From assembly GCF_900156575.1 (NCBI RefSeq), contig NZ_FTNY01000004.1:310001-374000 (forward strand): DNA of 64,000 nucleotides. Direction: 5' to 3'. Positions 25,501 to 34,261 of the stretch are shown piece by piece; positions within the stretch are counted from its first letter, which is position 1; each line of letters opens with the position of its first letter. The position numbers and the translations under genes are program-made. Below the pieces are notes generated by a model, which made no database searches, was not told the DNA's origin, and was given only the letters and a program-made list of their open reading frames with translations. This DNA comes from Chryseobacterium shigense. Its GTDB lineage: Bacteria; Bacteroidota; Bacteroidia; Flavobacteriales; Weeksellaceae.

Positions 25501-25903
25501 ATTCCTTTTCTATCAACCTGCAAAGCAGCCATCCCAGATAAACGCCAAAGGTATTTAGGATAATATCATCTACCTCAAATATGCCCATTCTGGTAAAATA
25601 CTGAAGCGCTTCAACGATGACGATGGAAGAAATGAAAGTATACAGCAACAATTTTAAATCTTTAAGCCCAGGAAAGATCCAGCCTAAAAATCCAAAAGGA
25701 ATAAACATAAGGATATTGCCTAAAACAATGACCACAATATTCTTCCATCCGATCGTATGGCGGATAAACTCCAGTGTAGAGAGAACAGGCTCTACCGTAA
25801 TCTGGTTATCTTCATACTGAAATCTGCCCATTCCTAGAAACATGAGGTAGAGCAAAACCAGTGTGTACGGAACAATAATGATTTTATAAAATTTCTTTAA
25901 CAT
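25490..25903 (-). CDS. VanZ-family membrane protein
   Basis: A protein of 137 residues from the ATG at 25903. A TTG nine bases further upstream lies inside the promoter and is unlikely to be used. Four membrane segments are visible, with the VanZ-like VIVLGNILMFIPFGFLGWIF and the acidic EVDDIILNTFGVYLG near the end. VanZ-type proteins are small membrane proteins, one of which confers low-level teicoplanin resistance; most members have no known role. The -7 element TAAATTTG (25910-25917, minus strand) is only 6 bases from the ATG, so the mRNA may be leaderless. Confidence 0.85.
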   Translation of the reverse strand: MLKKFYKIIIVPYTLVLLYLMFLGMGRFQYEDNQITVEPVLSTLEFIRHTIGWKNIVVIVLGNILMFIPFGFLGWIFPGLKDLKLLLYTFISSIVIVEALQYFTRMGIFEVDDIILNTFGVYLGWLLCRLIEKEFIR

Positions 25904-25909
25904 CAAGTG

Positions 25910-25917
25910 CAAATTTA
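25910..25917 (-). promoter_or_regulatory. Promoter -7 element for the vanZ-like gene
   Basis: TAAATTTG on the minus strand is a perfect TAnnTTTG match, 6 bases from the ATG, implying a leaderless or nearly leaderless transcript. Confidence 0.55.
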
Positions 25918-25933
25918 TTCATTTCAAAAACAT

Positions 25934-25941
25934 TAAATTTG
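25934..25941 (+). promoter_or_regulatory. Promoter -7 element for lnt
   Basis: TAAATTTG on the plus strand is a perfect match, 17 bases before the lnt ATG. It stands back to back with the vanZ-like gene promoter only 16 bases away. Confidence 0.6.
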
Positions 25942-25958
25942 TGTGTTAAATTAATTTA

Positions 25959-27593
25959 ATGAAATACCTTTTACTTACGCTTATTTCAGCCATGTTGCTG
26001 TCTGTCTCGTGGCCCACTTACGGAGTACCGTTCTTTATATTTTTTGCCCTTGTTCCTCTATTGATGATGGAACACGGAATATCAAAATTTTCCTCTTACA
26101 ACAGGAAAAGCTGGATGGTCTTCGGGCTCTCCTACCTTTGCTTTGTGATCTGGAATATCGTGACGACGGGATGGTTGTACGGTTCCAAAAATCCGGACGG
26201 AAGTCATTCTATGATGGCCGTAGTGTTTCCGGTACTTGTGAATTCATTCCTGTATTCTCTTGTTTTCCAGTGCTACCATTGGTACAAAAATGCACAGGGA
26301 ACCTATTGGGGATTAGGATTCCTGATCGCTATTTGGATGAGTTTTGAAAAATTCCATCTTAACTGGGAGCTCACATGGCCTTGGCTGAATTTAGGAAACG
26401 TATTTTCAGACTACCCCAAGCTGATACAATGGTATGATACTTTAGGAGCCACTGGTGGAAGCTTCTGGATCTTATTGATTAATGTTTTGATTTTTTATAC
26501 TTTAAGAACCTGGGAAGCCGGAAGAAAAAGAAAAGATCTGATCAGAAATGTAGCCATTGTAGGGACTCTAATCATCCTCCCGATGATTATTTCATTAATC
26601 AAATACAATAACTTCGACGAAAAACCTTCAGGACAGGTAAACGTTCTGATGCTTCAGCCCGATCTTGATCCTTACGCTGAAAAGTACTCCAAAGACAGCC
26701 TTACCATCGAAAACGACCTTTTAACGTTAGCTGAAAATAATTCAAAAGGAAAAATAGATTATTATATCGCACCGGAAACAGCCCTTCCCGGAAGAGGTTC
26801 CATTTCTGAAACCGCTTTTGAAAAAAGTATCCTTTTAAATAATGTCAAAGGATTTTTATCTAAACATCCGGGCTCTGTTTTCGCAACAGGAATTTCTTCA
26901 CACCGTTTTTATAAAAATAAAGAAAACCTTCCTAAAGAAGCTTATCAGCTCAATCCTGAACTTTGGGTAGAAAGTTATAATACAGCCATTCAGGTTGCAC
27001 CCCAGCAAAAAGTTCAGGTATATCACAAAGGGAAACTTGTTCCTGGAGTTGAAATCTTTCCTTATATGACCGTTTTAAAACCTCTTCTAGGAGATGCCAT
27101 GCTCAATCTGGGCGGAACAGTGGCCTCTCTGGGAATAGATAAAGAAAGAATGGCATTTTCAAATCCGTACAACAAAGGCCGTATGGCACCGATCATCTGC
27201 TACGAAAGTATTTACGGTGAGTTTACCACCGATTATGTGAAGAAAGGAGCCAATTTCTTTGGGATTATGACCAATGACTCGTGGTGGGGCGTTACAGAAG
27301 GACACAAACAGCTTTTATCCTACGCAAAACTAAGAGCTATAGAAAACAGAAGAGAAATTGCCCGCGCAGCCAATAGCGGCATCTCTGCCCATATCAATGC
27401 CAAAGGAGAAGTAGTAGCCGATACTTTCTATGGAGATCAGACCACATTATTCGCAAAAGTGAATCTTTATGAAACAATGACCTTCTACACCAGAGCAGGA
27501 GATCTTTTATCAAGATTTTCCTTTTTTGCCCTGGGCTTTTTACTGTTTTACTTTTTAATTGAGAAGTTCAGAAGCAAGATTAAAAAAGCTTAA
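25959..27593 (+). CDS. lnt: Apolipoprotein N-acyltransferase
   Basis: A 544-residue inner-membrane enzyme adding the third acyl chain to lipoproteins. The N-terminal membrane segments (about 1-200) precede a nitrilase-like domain with the complete catalytic triad: Glu273 (APETALPG), Lys357 (YHKGKLVPG) and Cys414 (IICYESIYG). The NDSWWGVTEGHKQ motif is also present. A last membrane helix closes the protein (about 515-535). It is preceded by its own -7 element (25934-25941) and followed by a terminator at 27891-27926. Confidence 0.95.
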   Translation: MKYLLLTLISAMLLSVSWPTYGVPFFIFFALVPLLMMEHGISKFSSYNRKSWMVFGLSYLCFVIWNIVTTGWLYGSKNPDGSHSMMAVVFPVLVNSFLYSLVFQCYHWYKNAQGTYWGLGFLIAIWMSFEKFHLNWELTWPWLNLGNVFSDYPKLIQWYDTLGATGGSFWILLINVLIFYTLRTWEAGRKRKDLIRNVAIVGTLIILPMIISLIKYNNFDEKPSGQVNVLMLQPDLDPYAEKYSKDSLTIENDLLTLAENNSKGKIDYYIAPETALPGRGSISETAFEKSILLNNVKGFLSKHPGSVFATGISSHRFYKNKENLPKEAYQLNPELWVESYNTAIQVAPQQKVQVYHKGKLVPGVEIFPYMTVLKPLLGDAMLNLGGTVASLGIDKERMAFSNPYNKGRMAPIICYESIYGEFTTDYVKKGANFFGIMTNDSWWGVTEGHKQLLSYAKLRAIENRREIARAANSGISAHINAKGEVVADTFYGDQTTLFAKVNLYETMTFYTRAGDLLSRFSFFALGFLLFYFLIEKFRSKIKKA

Positions 27594-27821
27594 TATTCAT
27601 GATAATCTTTTTAGACACCAATAGCCATAATGGTCTGCACAAATAAACACAATTTCATGTACAGACTGTGAAGAAATTTCAACCACAAAAGTCACAAAAG
27701 ATAATATTTAAGTTATTTCTAAAGTTTAAATGCTTACCTACAAAAAGTACACTTAAGATTTTTTTCTACCGGGAAATATATTCCCGTAAAATAGATGACA
27801 ATCATCCAGACGGCGAAAATT

Positions 27822-27872
27822 CCCCTCCCATGGAGGGGTGGCGAAAATTCAAAGAATTTTTGACGGGGTGGT
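27822..27872 (-). repeat. Interspersed double-hairpin repeat, copy 2 (inverted)
   Basis: This is the reverse complement of the element at 11501-11552, with two substitutions over about 50 bases. It contains the CCCCTCC / GGAGGGG hairpin (27822-27838) and the GAATTTTTGA-type hairpin (27841-27863, slightly degraded on one arm), then CGGGGTGGT. Confidence 0.85.
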
Positions 27873-27890
27873 CTACCAGAATAACCCAAA

Positions 27891-27926
27891 AAAGAACTTT
27901 GTCCGATCGGATAAAGTTCTTTTTTT
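27891..27926 (+). terminator. Rho-independent terminator after lnt
   Basis: AAAGAACTTT and AAAGTTCTTT pair around an inner TCCG/CGGA stem (15 pairs including one G-T), followed by a run of T. Confidence 0.85.
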
Positions 27927-27958
27927 AAGATGAACAATCCATCTTCACCATAAGAAAT

Positions 27959-27988
27959 AGAAAAGCCAGCTGGACGACTGGCTTTTCT
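27959..27988 (-). terminator. Rho-independent terminator after the FG-GAP gene
   Basis: AGAAAAGCCAG and CTGGCTTTTCT form an 11-pair stem, 20 bases past the stop at 28008. The minus-strand tail is moderately T-rich (TTTTCTATTTCTT). Confidence 0.75.
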
Positions 27989-28007
27989 CACTAATAGAAC
28001 GATTCAG

Positions 28008-29720
28008 TTATTTAACCATTAGTTTTCTGATGATTATTTCGTTTTTTATTTTCAGTTTTACTACATAAGCACCTTTTGTAAGATGAGATATATTGACAGA
28101 TTGATCGTTATTTAAAACAACATTCTGTTTCCTGCCGTCTATAGAATAAATTTCAACACCTGAAACTTTGTCTCCTTTAATGAATACCTTCTCAGAGGCC
28201 GGATTCGGATACATTGAAACTAGGTTGTCAATAGTCATATCACGGGTTCCTAATGTATTTTGAGCAGACGCGTCGGAAAATACTTTTGAGGCATCTATTG
28301 ACCTTACGCTCCAATATACCTTCTGAATGGATGGGTCCAGATCCAGAAACCATGATGGTGTTGTCACTATATATTTAGCAATATTGCCGGCTCCGGGGGT
28401 AGACCCTACCTTGATTTCATAGCGCAGGGCATTTACCGGTGTTTTATCATCAGATGCACCACTCCATGAGAAGTTAAAACGATTTCCGGTCTTTATTACA
28501 TTTAGGACTGCAGGAGGTGCCGGTTTCATATTAACTTCAGTAGAAGTATTTTTGAAAATTTTGGTAAGTGAAGGCATGCCAGGATCTGCCCAATCAAATC
28601 CCGACAGCAAAACATCCAGACGGTGGTCATTGTCAAAGTCAAGTAAATTAACAAAACCCGGACCTCCTAAAGCATGCAGTCCTGTAGGTATACTTTCAGT
28701 AAAATTATGGTTTAAAGGATGATATAAAAATGTTTTTACAACGGCATCGTTGTTTTCGTCATTTCCGTAAACGATGAAATCATAGTATCCGTCATTATTC
28801 ACATCCCCTGTCATTACAGAAGAATCAGCAATCTCATCAACATTGATCTGTTGTATATTCAGGTGCCCGGTTCCATCGTTCATAAGTACTGCAAGAAATC
28901 CTGAATAGCTGGTATCCTGGCCAGTAACGACAATATCCTGATATCCATCAGCATTGAAATCTGCGAAGTCCATTTTTCCTCCGGTAATAGACATGAAATC
29001 CTGTGTCAGCGTCAATGTTCCTGCTTGATTGATGTAGACTTTACCGACTGGTGTATCCCCATCAGCCACTCCCAAAATAACGAGATCCAGCAGATGATCA
29101 TTGTTAAGATCTACGAATTTGAAGCTTCCGTTTTGTGTCCCCGGCAGCCAGCCTTTGGTGAGATTAAAACCAGTTCCCGTATTTTCGTAAAAGTCCAGGT
29201 TATTGATAAAACCGGCTCCTTCTACATATTGAGTTCCATTGAGGGCATAATCTATTTTGCCATCATTATTGAAATCAAAAGTTTCCAGAGACCCATAGAT
29301 CTTTCCTGCAAGATCCGCTTCTTTTAAAAAGCCAGTTCCTGTATTCCTGAATCTGTAATGTTTATAGTTGACTACATCATTATAACTTAATCCTGTAGAA
29401 ATAATATCCAAAAGACCGTCATTATTAAAATCCATGAATTTGATATCTCCCAGGTGGGTTGCATTCACTCCCAGATTAGCATAAGGTACCAGTGAAGTCC
29501 CGTTATTTTTGTATACTTCATTAAAAGAGCTGTCTACATTTCCATCACTGTCACTATCAATAGCTCCGTTGATCACTATATCCAGTTTTCCATCACCGTC
29601 CATATCAGCTGCATCAGCTGCCCCGTAATAAAAATTCTTCATACCGGTCTGGATTTCAGTATAATCCTGTGCGATCAGTCCAACGGGAAGCATAGATAAA
29701 AGAATACAAATTCTCTTCAT
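28008..29720 (-). CDS. FG-GAP/VCBS repeat secreted protein with T9SS sorting tail
   Basis: I chose the ATG at 29720 because it puts a signal peptide at the N-terminus (MKRICILLSMLPVGLIAQ); an upstream in-frame ATG adds 29 unlikely residues. The 570-residue protein has about seven FG-GAP/VCBS blades with Ca-binding loops of the type DADGDGKLDIVINGA, DFNNDGLLDIIST, DVNNDGYYDFIVYG and DFDNDHRLDVLLSG. Together they would form a beta-propeller. A fibronectin-like segment (about 420-500) and a T9SS type A tail (MYPNPASEKVFIK ... HLTKGAYVVKLKI ... RKLMVK) follow. It is probably exported to the cell surface; an adhesive or carbohydrate-binding role is common for such proteins but unproven here. Confidence 0.9.
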   Translation of the reverse strand: MKRICILLSMLPVGLIAQDYTEIQTGMKNFYYGAADAADMDGDGKLDIVINGAIDSDSDGNVDSSFNEVYKNNGTSLVPYANLGVNATHLGDIKFMDFNNDGLLDIISTGLSYNDVVNYKHYRFRNTGTGFLKEADLAGKIYGSLETFDFNNDGKIDYALNGTQYVEGAGFINNLDFYENTGTGFNLTKGWLPGTQNGSFKFVDLNNDHLLDLVILGVADGDTPVGKVYINQAGTLTLTQDFMSITGGKMDFADFNADGYQDIVVTGQDTSYSGFLAVLMNDGTGHLNIQQINVDEIADSSVMTGDVNNDGYYDFIVYGNDENNDAVVKTFLYHPLNHNFTESIPTGLHALGGPGFVNLLDFDNDHRLDVLLSGFDWADPGMPSLTKIFKNTSTEVNMKPAPPAVLNVIKTGNRFNFSWSGASDDKTPVNALRYEIKVGSTPGAGNIAKYIVTTPSWFLDLDPSIQKVYWSVRSIDASKVFSDASAQNTLGTRDMTIDNLVSMYPNPASEKVFIKGDKVSGVEIYSIDGRKQNVVLNNDQSVNISHLTKGAYVVKLKIKNEIIIRKLMVK

Positions 29721-29960
29721 ATTATTTTTATTTAGATTAATTAAAAACAAAGGTAAAACATTAGGATTTGCTTTGAGAAGAAAGTTTACATGAAATATAT
29801 CAGTCACTTGGCTCAGGGTATGTACGGATTTATTTTATTTTAAAATTCCTGATTATTAATCAGCTTGTTATTTGTAAATATTTTCCAAAAGATTTGCCTA
29901 TATAAAAAATTCTTCGTTATTTTGCACTCTCAAATATTATACAAATAAGAACATCGAGAT

Positions 29961-30203
29961 ATGTCAAGAATTTGCCAAATAACAGGAAAGCGTGCAATGG
30001 TTGGTAACAACGTTTCTCACGCTAATAACAAAACGAAGCGTCGTTTTGAAATTAACTTATTAGAGAAGAAATTTTACCTTCCGGAGCAAGATAAGCACGT
30101 AACACTGAAAGTATCAGCTCATGGATTGAGAGTGATTAACAAGATTGGAATCGAGGAAGCTATTGAAAGAGCTACTAGAAACGGATTGATTAAAAAGAAT
30201 TAA
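29961..30203 (+). CDS. rpmB: 50S ribosomal protein L28
   Basis: An 80-residue protein with the L28 opening [20 protein letters not shown] and the middle motif [15 protein letters not shown], ending in basic residues. It is the first gene of a cluster with L33 (6 bases downstream) and the DUF4295 protein, which is the usual Bacteroidetes arrangement leading to ftsY. Confidence 0.97.
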   Translation: MSRICQITGKRAMVGNNVSHANNKTKRRFEINLLEKKFYLPEQDKHVTLKVSAHGLRVINKIGIEEAIERATRNGLIKKN

Positions 30204-30209
30204 TAAATC

Positions 30210-30392
30210 ATGGCAAAAAAAGGAAACAGAGTTCAAGTAATCCTTGAATGTACAGAGCACAAAGAAAGTGGTATGCCAGGAATGTCTAGATACATTTCTA
30301 CTAAAAATAAAAAGAACACTACAGAGAGATTAGAGCTTAAGAAGTATAATCCTGTTCTTAAAAGATCTACCCTTCACAAAGAAATCAAGTAA
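30210..30392 (+). CDS. rpmG: 50S ribosomal protein L33
   Basis: A 60-residue protein with the L33 motifs [31 protein letters not shown] and a closing [11 protein letters not shown]. It lacks the four zinc-binding cysteines of the C+ type (only one Cys is present), so it is a C- form. Confidence 0.97.
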   Translation: MAKKGNRVQVILECTEHKESGMPGMSRYISTKNKKNTTERLELKKYNPVLKRSTLHKEIK

Positions 30393-30411
30393 TTTATAAA
30401 TATAATTTACC

Positions 30412-30564
30412 ATGGCAAAGAAAGTAGTAGCAACCCTACAAAGCGGACAGTCAAAAAAAATGACTAAAGTTGTGAAAATGGTTAAGTCATCTAAGTCAGG
30501 TGCTTACGTTTTTGAAGAAAAAGTAATGAATGCAGACGAAGTAGACGGTTATTTGAAGAAATAA
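30412..30564 (+). CDS. DUF4295 small basic protein
   Basis: A 50-codon gene starting MAKKVVATLQSGQSKKMTKV and ending ADEVDGYLKK. DUF4295 is a Lys-rich family found right after rpmG in Bacteroidetes. It begins 19 bases after the L33 stop and is followed by a terminator. A ribosome-associated role is suggested by composition and position only. Confidence 0.92.
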   Translation: MAKKVVATLQSGQSKKMTKVVKMVKSSKSGAYVFEEKVMNADEVDGYLKK

Positions 30565-30585
30565 TCTCCACTTTATTTACAATAT

Positions 30586-30617
30586 AAAAAACTACTCAGA
30601 TTTTGGGTAGTTTTTTT
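30586..30617 (+). terminator. Rho-independent terminator after the ribosomal cluster
   Basis: A stem AAAACTAC / GTAGTTTT with an 11-base centre is followed by seven T, about 20 bases past the DUF4295 stop. It separates the ribosomal cluster from the RidA-like gene. Confidence 0.8.
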
Positions 30618-30619
30618 GT

Positions 30620-30627
30620 TATCTTTG
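30620..30627 (+). promoter_or_regulatory. Promoter -7 element for the RidA-like gene and ftsY
   Basis: TATCTTTG is a perfect TAnnTTTG match, immediately after the preceding terminator and 37 bases before the ATG at 30664. Confidence 0.6.
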
Positions 30628-30663
30628 TTCACCAGATTATTAATCAATTCAATATAAATACGT

Positions 30664-31131
30664 ATGAAAAAGATTCTTATTCTGATTTTCATAGAAATTT
30701 TTATATTTTCATTCAGTCAGAAAAAGATGGATAATGTAGCATTTAAAAACTCAGCTGAAGTTTTTACCATTCCGGGACTTTCACAATCAACAAGCATCGA
30801 CTGTGGAAATTCTAAAATGATTTTTCTTTCCGGACAAGTCCCCTTGGACAAGACTGGCAACCTCGTGGGAAACGATGTAGAAAATCAAACCCGGCAGGTC
30901 TTTAAAAATATCGAAAGCATCCTGAAAGAACATGGAGCTACAGGAAGAGATATTGTAAAACTGGGAATCTTCATCACCGATATTTCCAAAACATCAGACT
31001 TTAGAAAAATTCGTGACTTGTATATCAACCTTCAAAATCCTCCGGTGAGCAGCCTTGTAGAAGTAAGCCGTCTTTTCAGAGATGACGTACTGATAGAAGT
31101 TGAAGCCACGGCAGTTATAAAAAACAAATAA
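30664..31131 (+). CDS. Exported RidA/YjgF-superfamily protein
   Basis: A 155-residue protein. Residues 1-18 look like a signal peptide (MKK, Ile/Phe-rich core, FSFSQ), unusual for this normally cytoplasmic family. The Rid fold then follows: FLSGQVPLDKTGNLV, DVENQTRQVFKNIESILKEH, ATGRDIVKLGIFITDI, and SLVEVSRLFRDDVLIEVEA. The Arg that binds the imine substrate carboxylate in true RidA (in the PARS motif) is replaced; the sequence reads PPVSSLVEV. Enamine deaminase activity is therefore doubtful. It is 9 bases ahead of ftsY and probably cotranscribed. Confidence 0.85.
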   Translation: MKKILILIFIEIFIFSFSQKKMDNVAFKNSAEVFTIPGLSQSTSIDCGNSKMIFLSGQVPLDKTGNLVGNDVENQTRQVFKNIESILKEHGATGRDIVKLGIFITDISKTSDFRKIRDLYINLQNPPVSSLVEVSRLFRDDVLIEVEATAVIKNK

Positions 31132-31140
31132 GAATGAACT

Positions 31141-32094
31141 ATGAGTTGGTTTAAAAATATTTTCAAAAAAGAAGAAAAAGAAACTTTAGATAAAGGTCTG
31201 GAAAAATCCAGCCAGGGTTTCTTTGAAAAAATGACGAAGGCCGTAGTCGGTAAAAGCAAAGTAGATGATGAAGTACTGGATAACCTTGAAGAAATACTGA
31301 TTGCATCTGACGTAGGCGCATCTACCACCATCAAGATCATAGAAAGGATTGAACAACGTGTTGCCCGTGACAAATATGTAAGTGTAAGTGAACTTGATAA
31401 TATCCTTCGTGAAGAGATTTCAGGATTGCTTCTTGAAAATCCACACGCAGGAACAGGCAATATAGACGATTCTAAAAAACCTTATGTCATCATGGTCGTT
31501 GGCGTCAACGGTGTTGGAAAAACAACTACAATCGGGAAACTTGCTCACCAGTTTAAATCCGAAGGCAAAAAGGTCGTTCTGGGGGCAGCAGATACCTTCA
31601 GAGCAGCAGCAGTAGACCAGCTGACGATCTGGAGCGAAAGAGTGGGTGTTCCTATTGTAAAGCAGGATATGGGCTCAGATCCCGCTTCTGTAGCTTTTGA
31701 TACGGTACAGAGCGCCGTTGCCCAGGGCGCAGATGTGGTCATCATTGATACCGCAGGAAGGCTTCACAATAAGATCAACCTGATGAACGAGCTTTCTAAG
31801 ATTAAAAGGGTAATGCAAAAGGTGATTCCTGATGCTCCTCATGAGATCCTGCTGGTTCTTGACGGTTCTACCGGGCAGAATGCTTTTGAGCAGGCCAAAC
31901 AGTTTACGGCAGCCACTGAAGTGAATGCATTAGCAGTAACAAAACTTGACGGTACAGCCAAAGGCGGCGTGGTCATTGGTATATCAGATCAGTTCCAGAT
32001 TCCGGTGAAATATATCGGGGTAGGAGAAAAGATGCAGGACCTTCAATTGTTTAATGGTATAGAATTTGTAGATTCTTTTTTCAAGAAAAGATGA
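31141..32094 (+). CDS. ftsY: Signal recognition particle receptor FtsY
   Basis: A 317-residue SRP-family GTPase that docks the ribosome-SRP complex at the membrane. The short N domain (to about 100) has a charged start and no long acidic A domain. G motifs are GVNGVGKTTTIGKLA, the DTFRAAAVDQL insertion motif, DTAGRLHNKINLM, TKLDGTAKGGVVIG and the closing GVGEKMQDLQLFN. It is 9 bases after the RidA-like gene. Confidence 0.97.
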   Translation: MSWFKNIFKKEEKETLDKGLEKSSQGFFEKMTKAVVGKSKVDDEVLDNLEEILIASDVGASTTIKIIERIEQRVARDKYVSVSELDNILREEISGLLLENPHAGTGNIDDSKKPYVIMVVGVNGVGKTTTIGKLAHQFKSEGKKVVLGAADTFRAAAVDQLTIWSERVGVPIVKQDMGSDPASVAFDTVQSAVAQGADVVIIDTAGRLHNKINLMNELSKIKRVMQKVIPDAPHEILLVLDGSTGQNAFEQAKQFTAATEVNALAVTKLDGTAKGGVVIGISDQFQIPVKYIGVGEKMQDLQLFNGIEFVDSFFKKR

Positions 32095-32159
32095 TTTTTA
32101 TCATCCTTATCTTGAAAACATCAACTTTCATATATTATTAACAACTAAAAATTAGGACT

Positions 32160-32414
32160 ATGGGAATTTTAACTTGGATCATCTTTGGCCTTATCGCAGG
32201 CGCAATCGCAAAACTTATCATGCCGGGAACACAAGGCGGAGGTTGGCTGATGACGATTATCTTAGGAATTGTTGGAGCTTTCGTAGGAGGATTTGTAGGC
32301 AGTCTTCTGAACTGGGGAACTGTCAACAGTTTTGATTTCAGAAGTATGCTATTAGCTGTAGGAGGAGCATTAATTGTTCTTTGGATATACGGTATGGCAA
32401 CAAGGAAAGGCTAA
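32160..32414 (+). CDS. GlsB/YeaQ/YmgE family small membrane protein
   Basis: An 84-residue protein with the family's Gly-rich membrane segments: MGILTWIIFGLIAGAIAKLI, PGTQGGGWLMTIILGIVGA, FVGGFVGSLLNW and a last helix ending YGMATRKG. The family is often described as transglycosylase-associated or stress-induced; the molecular role is unknown. It is followed by a very strong bidirectional terminator. Confidence 0.93.
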   Translation: MGILTWIIFGLIAGAIAKLIMPGTQGGGWLMTIILGIVGAFVGGFVGSLLNWGTVNSFDFRSMLLAVGGALIVLWIYGMATRKG

Positions 32415-32432
32415 CAGTAGCAAATAAAAAAT

Positions 32433-32467
32433 AAAATCCCGGAACTGAATTTCAGTTCCGGGATTTT
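32433..32467. terminator. Bidirectional Rho-independent terminator
   Basis: Sixteen-base perfect arms (core CCCGGAACTGA / TCAGTTCCGGG) around a 3-base loop, with A-run before and T-run after. It lies between the GlsB/YeaQ-type gene and the convergent sppA gene and can serve both. Confidence 0.9.
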
Positions 32468-32486
32468 TTGTACAATATAATTTAGT

Positions 32487-34241
32487 TTAGTCGATCTTGA
32501 TTTGATAAGGCATTTCCATTTTCACCTCAGACTTCAGTTTTTCACTGGTGATCTGCTGAAGGATTTCATAGTTGGCTTTTCCTATTTTATTTTTAATGAT
32601 TTTTGCAGAAATATCTTCCTCGTTCAGGTCTTTGAAGATCTGCTCAAACGGCGTCATCTTTTTAGGATAAGAAGAAACATGATAAGATTTCAAACCTGCT
32701 TTTTGTGCAGCAAATTTAACAGCATCATTCAATGTTCCCAGCTCATCTACCAACCCGATTTGCTTGGCACGAACACCACTCCATACTCTTCCCCCTCCTA
32801 CACTATCAATCTGCTCGAAAGTCTGCTTTCTGTTTTGAGTCACGAAATGTACAAATCTCTTATAGGTTCCTTCTACACTTCTCGTGATCAGGTTTACTCC
32901 GTAAGGCGTCACACCATTCAGCGCTGAATAATATTGCGAGTTCGCATTGGTAGCGACAATATCGGAACGAACCCCGTTCTTATTAGCAAGGTCTTTATAA
33001 TAAGGGATAACCCCGAAAACTCCGATAGACCCAGTCAAAGTATTAGGCTCAGAATAGATCTTATCTGCTGCCATTGCGATATAATATCCTCCTGAAGCTG
33101 CATAGTCGCCGAAAGAAACCACTAACGGTTTTTTCTTTTTCAGCTGCTGGAGCTCGAATAAAATCTCATCTGAAGCGTTGGCACTTCCTCCCGGAGAATT
33201 GATTCTGAAGACCACCGCCTTTACTTTATCATCATCCTGAAGATCTCTGATATACTTGATGTATTTTTCAGAATAAATTTCATTGTAACCATCACCATTG
33301 TTTATTCCTCCTGAAGCATATAATATAGCTACTTTCTCTCCAGACTTATCTTCGTCAGCATAAGAATTGATGTAGCCAGCCAAGGATACCTTATTCAGCT
33401 TTTCTTTATCTTTAAGACTCAGCTTCGATTTGATCATCTGATCATACTCTCCTTTCTGGATAAGCTTATCAGCAAGTTTATATTTTAAACCTAATTCAGG
33501 AATCATTCCGTACAAACTATCAACAACCGTTTTAAACTGTGCAGTATCAATTTTTCTTGAAACGGCCATCTTGGTTGATGTATTTTTCCAGATATCATTT
33601 AAAAGTGTCCCCAGCTGTTCTTTATTTTCAAGAGAAATGTCATTTCTTAAAAAAGGTTCTACCGCTGACTTAAATTTTCCGTGGCGGATAACCTCTATAC
33701 CAATCCCATATTTATCTGCAAAATCTTTAAAAAATGTAACTTCCGTAGCCAGTCCTTTCAGGTCTATCATTCCTGATGGATTAAGATAATACTGATCAGC
33801 CACAGATCCTAAATAATAAGAAGACTGTGATACAGCATTTCCATAAGCATAAACAAATTTTCCGCTCTTTTTAAAATCTTCGATAGCATTTCTGATATCA
33901 TCTATCTGCGTCATTCCTGCATGCAAATCATCAGCTTCAATACTGATCCCTTTAATATGATCATCGGTCTTAGCTTTCCTGATCGCTTCCAGGACATCGT
34001 AAAGCAAAACGCTTTTGCTTTTATCACTGATATTAAACAGTCCTACTTGCTCTTCCGTTGGGCTATCTATTATATTGGTCTTTAAATTAATCGTCAGCAC
34101 AGAATTATCTTTCACTGCAATGGATTTTTCATTTCCCATGGAACTGAATACAATCACCATAATGAAAAAGACGAAAAATACGGCACATAATAGGACAATT
34201 GCCACTATATTTGCCAATACGTTTTTAAAGAAACTTCTCAT
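32487..34241 (-). CDS. sppA: Signal peptide peptidase SppA, 67K type
   Basis: A 584-residue membrane serine protease that degrades cleaved signal peptides. One N-terminal membrane anchor (about 10-33) precedes tandem ClpP-like domains. The catalytic Lys lies in the first half (RHGKFKSAVEPFL) and the nucleophile Ser in the second (DYAASGGYYIAMAADKIY), as in the long E. coli-type enzyme. FRINSPGGSANASDEI and GSIGVFGVIPYYK are also present. It diverges from folK with 20 bases between start codons. Confidence 0.95.
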   Translation of the reverse strand: MRSFFKNVLANIVAIVLLCAVFFVFFIMVIVFSSMGNEKSIAVKDNSVLTINLKTNIIDSPTEEQVGLFNISDKSKSVLLYDVLEAIRKAKTDDHIKGISIEADDLHAGMTQIDDIRNAIEDFKKSGKFVYAYGNAVSQSSYYLGSVADQYYLNPSGMIDLKGLATEVTFFKDFADKYGIGIEVIRHGKFKSAVEPFLRNDISLENKEQLGTLLNDIWKNTSTKMAVSRKIDTAQFKTVVDSLYGMIPELGLKYKLADKLIQKGEYDQMIKSKLSLKDKEKLNKVSLAGYINSYADEDKSGEKVAILYASGGINNGDGYNEIYSEKYIKYIRDLQDDDKVKAVVFRINSPGGSANASDEILFELQQLKKKKPLVVSFGDYAASGGYYIAMAADKIYSEPNTLTGSIGVFGVIPYYKDLANKNGVRSDIVATNANSQYYSALNGVTPYGVNLITRSVEGTYKRFVHFVTQNRKQTFEQIDSVGGGRVWSGVRAKQIGLVDELGTLNDAVKFAAQKAGLKSYHVSSYPKKMTPFEQIFKDLNEEDISAKIIKNKIGKANYEILQQITSEKLKSEVKMEMPYQIKID

Positions 34242-34261
34242 AAATCAATCAATTTTCTAAT

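Larger units (their letters stand above)
27594..28007. other. Intergenic region with repeat and two back-to-back terminators
   Basis: The 414-base gap between lnt and the convergent FG-GAP gene holds AT-rich unassigned sequence (27594-27815), the second copy of the double-hairpin repeat (27822-27872), a plus-strand terminator (27891-27926) and a minus-strand terminator (27959-27988). No credible ORF is present. Confidence 0.7.

Noticed and set aside
29721..29807. Longer start for the FG-GAP protein
   Set aside because: It would place 29 residues before a textbook signal peptide; the ATG at 29720 is better.
31032..31460. 142-residue minus-strand frame over the RidA-like gene end and ftsY start
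   Set aside because: It is Ser-rich, antisense to two real genes, with no promoter or homology signs.
32502..32927. 141-residue plus-strand frame inside sppA
   Set aside because: It is antisense to an intact signal peptide peptidase and has Phe/His-rich shadow composition.
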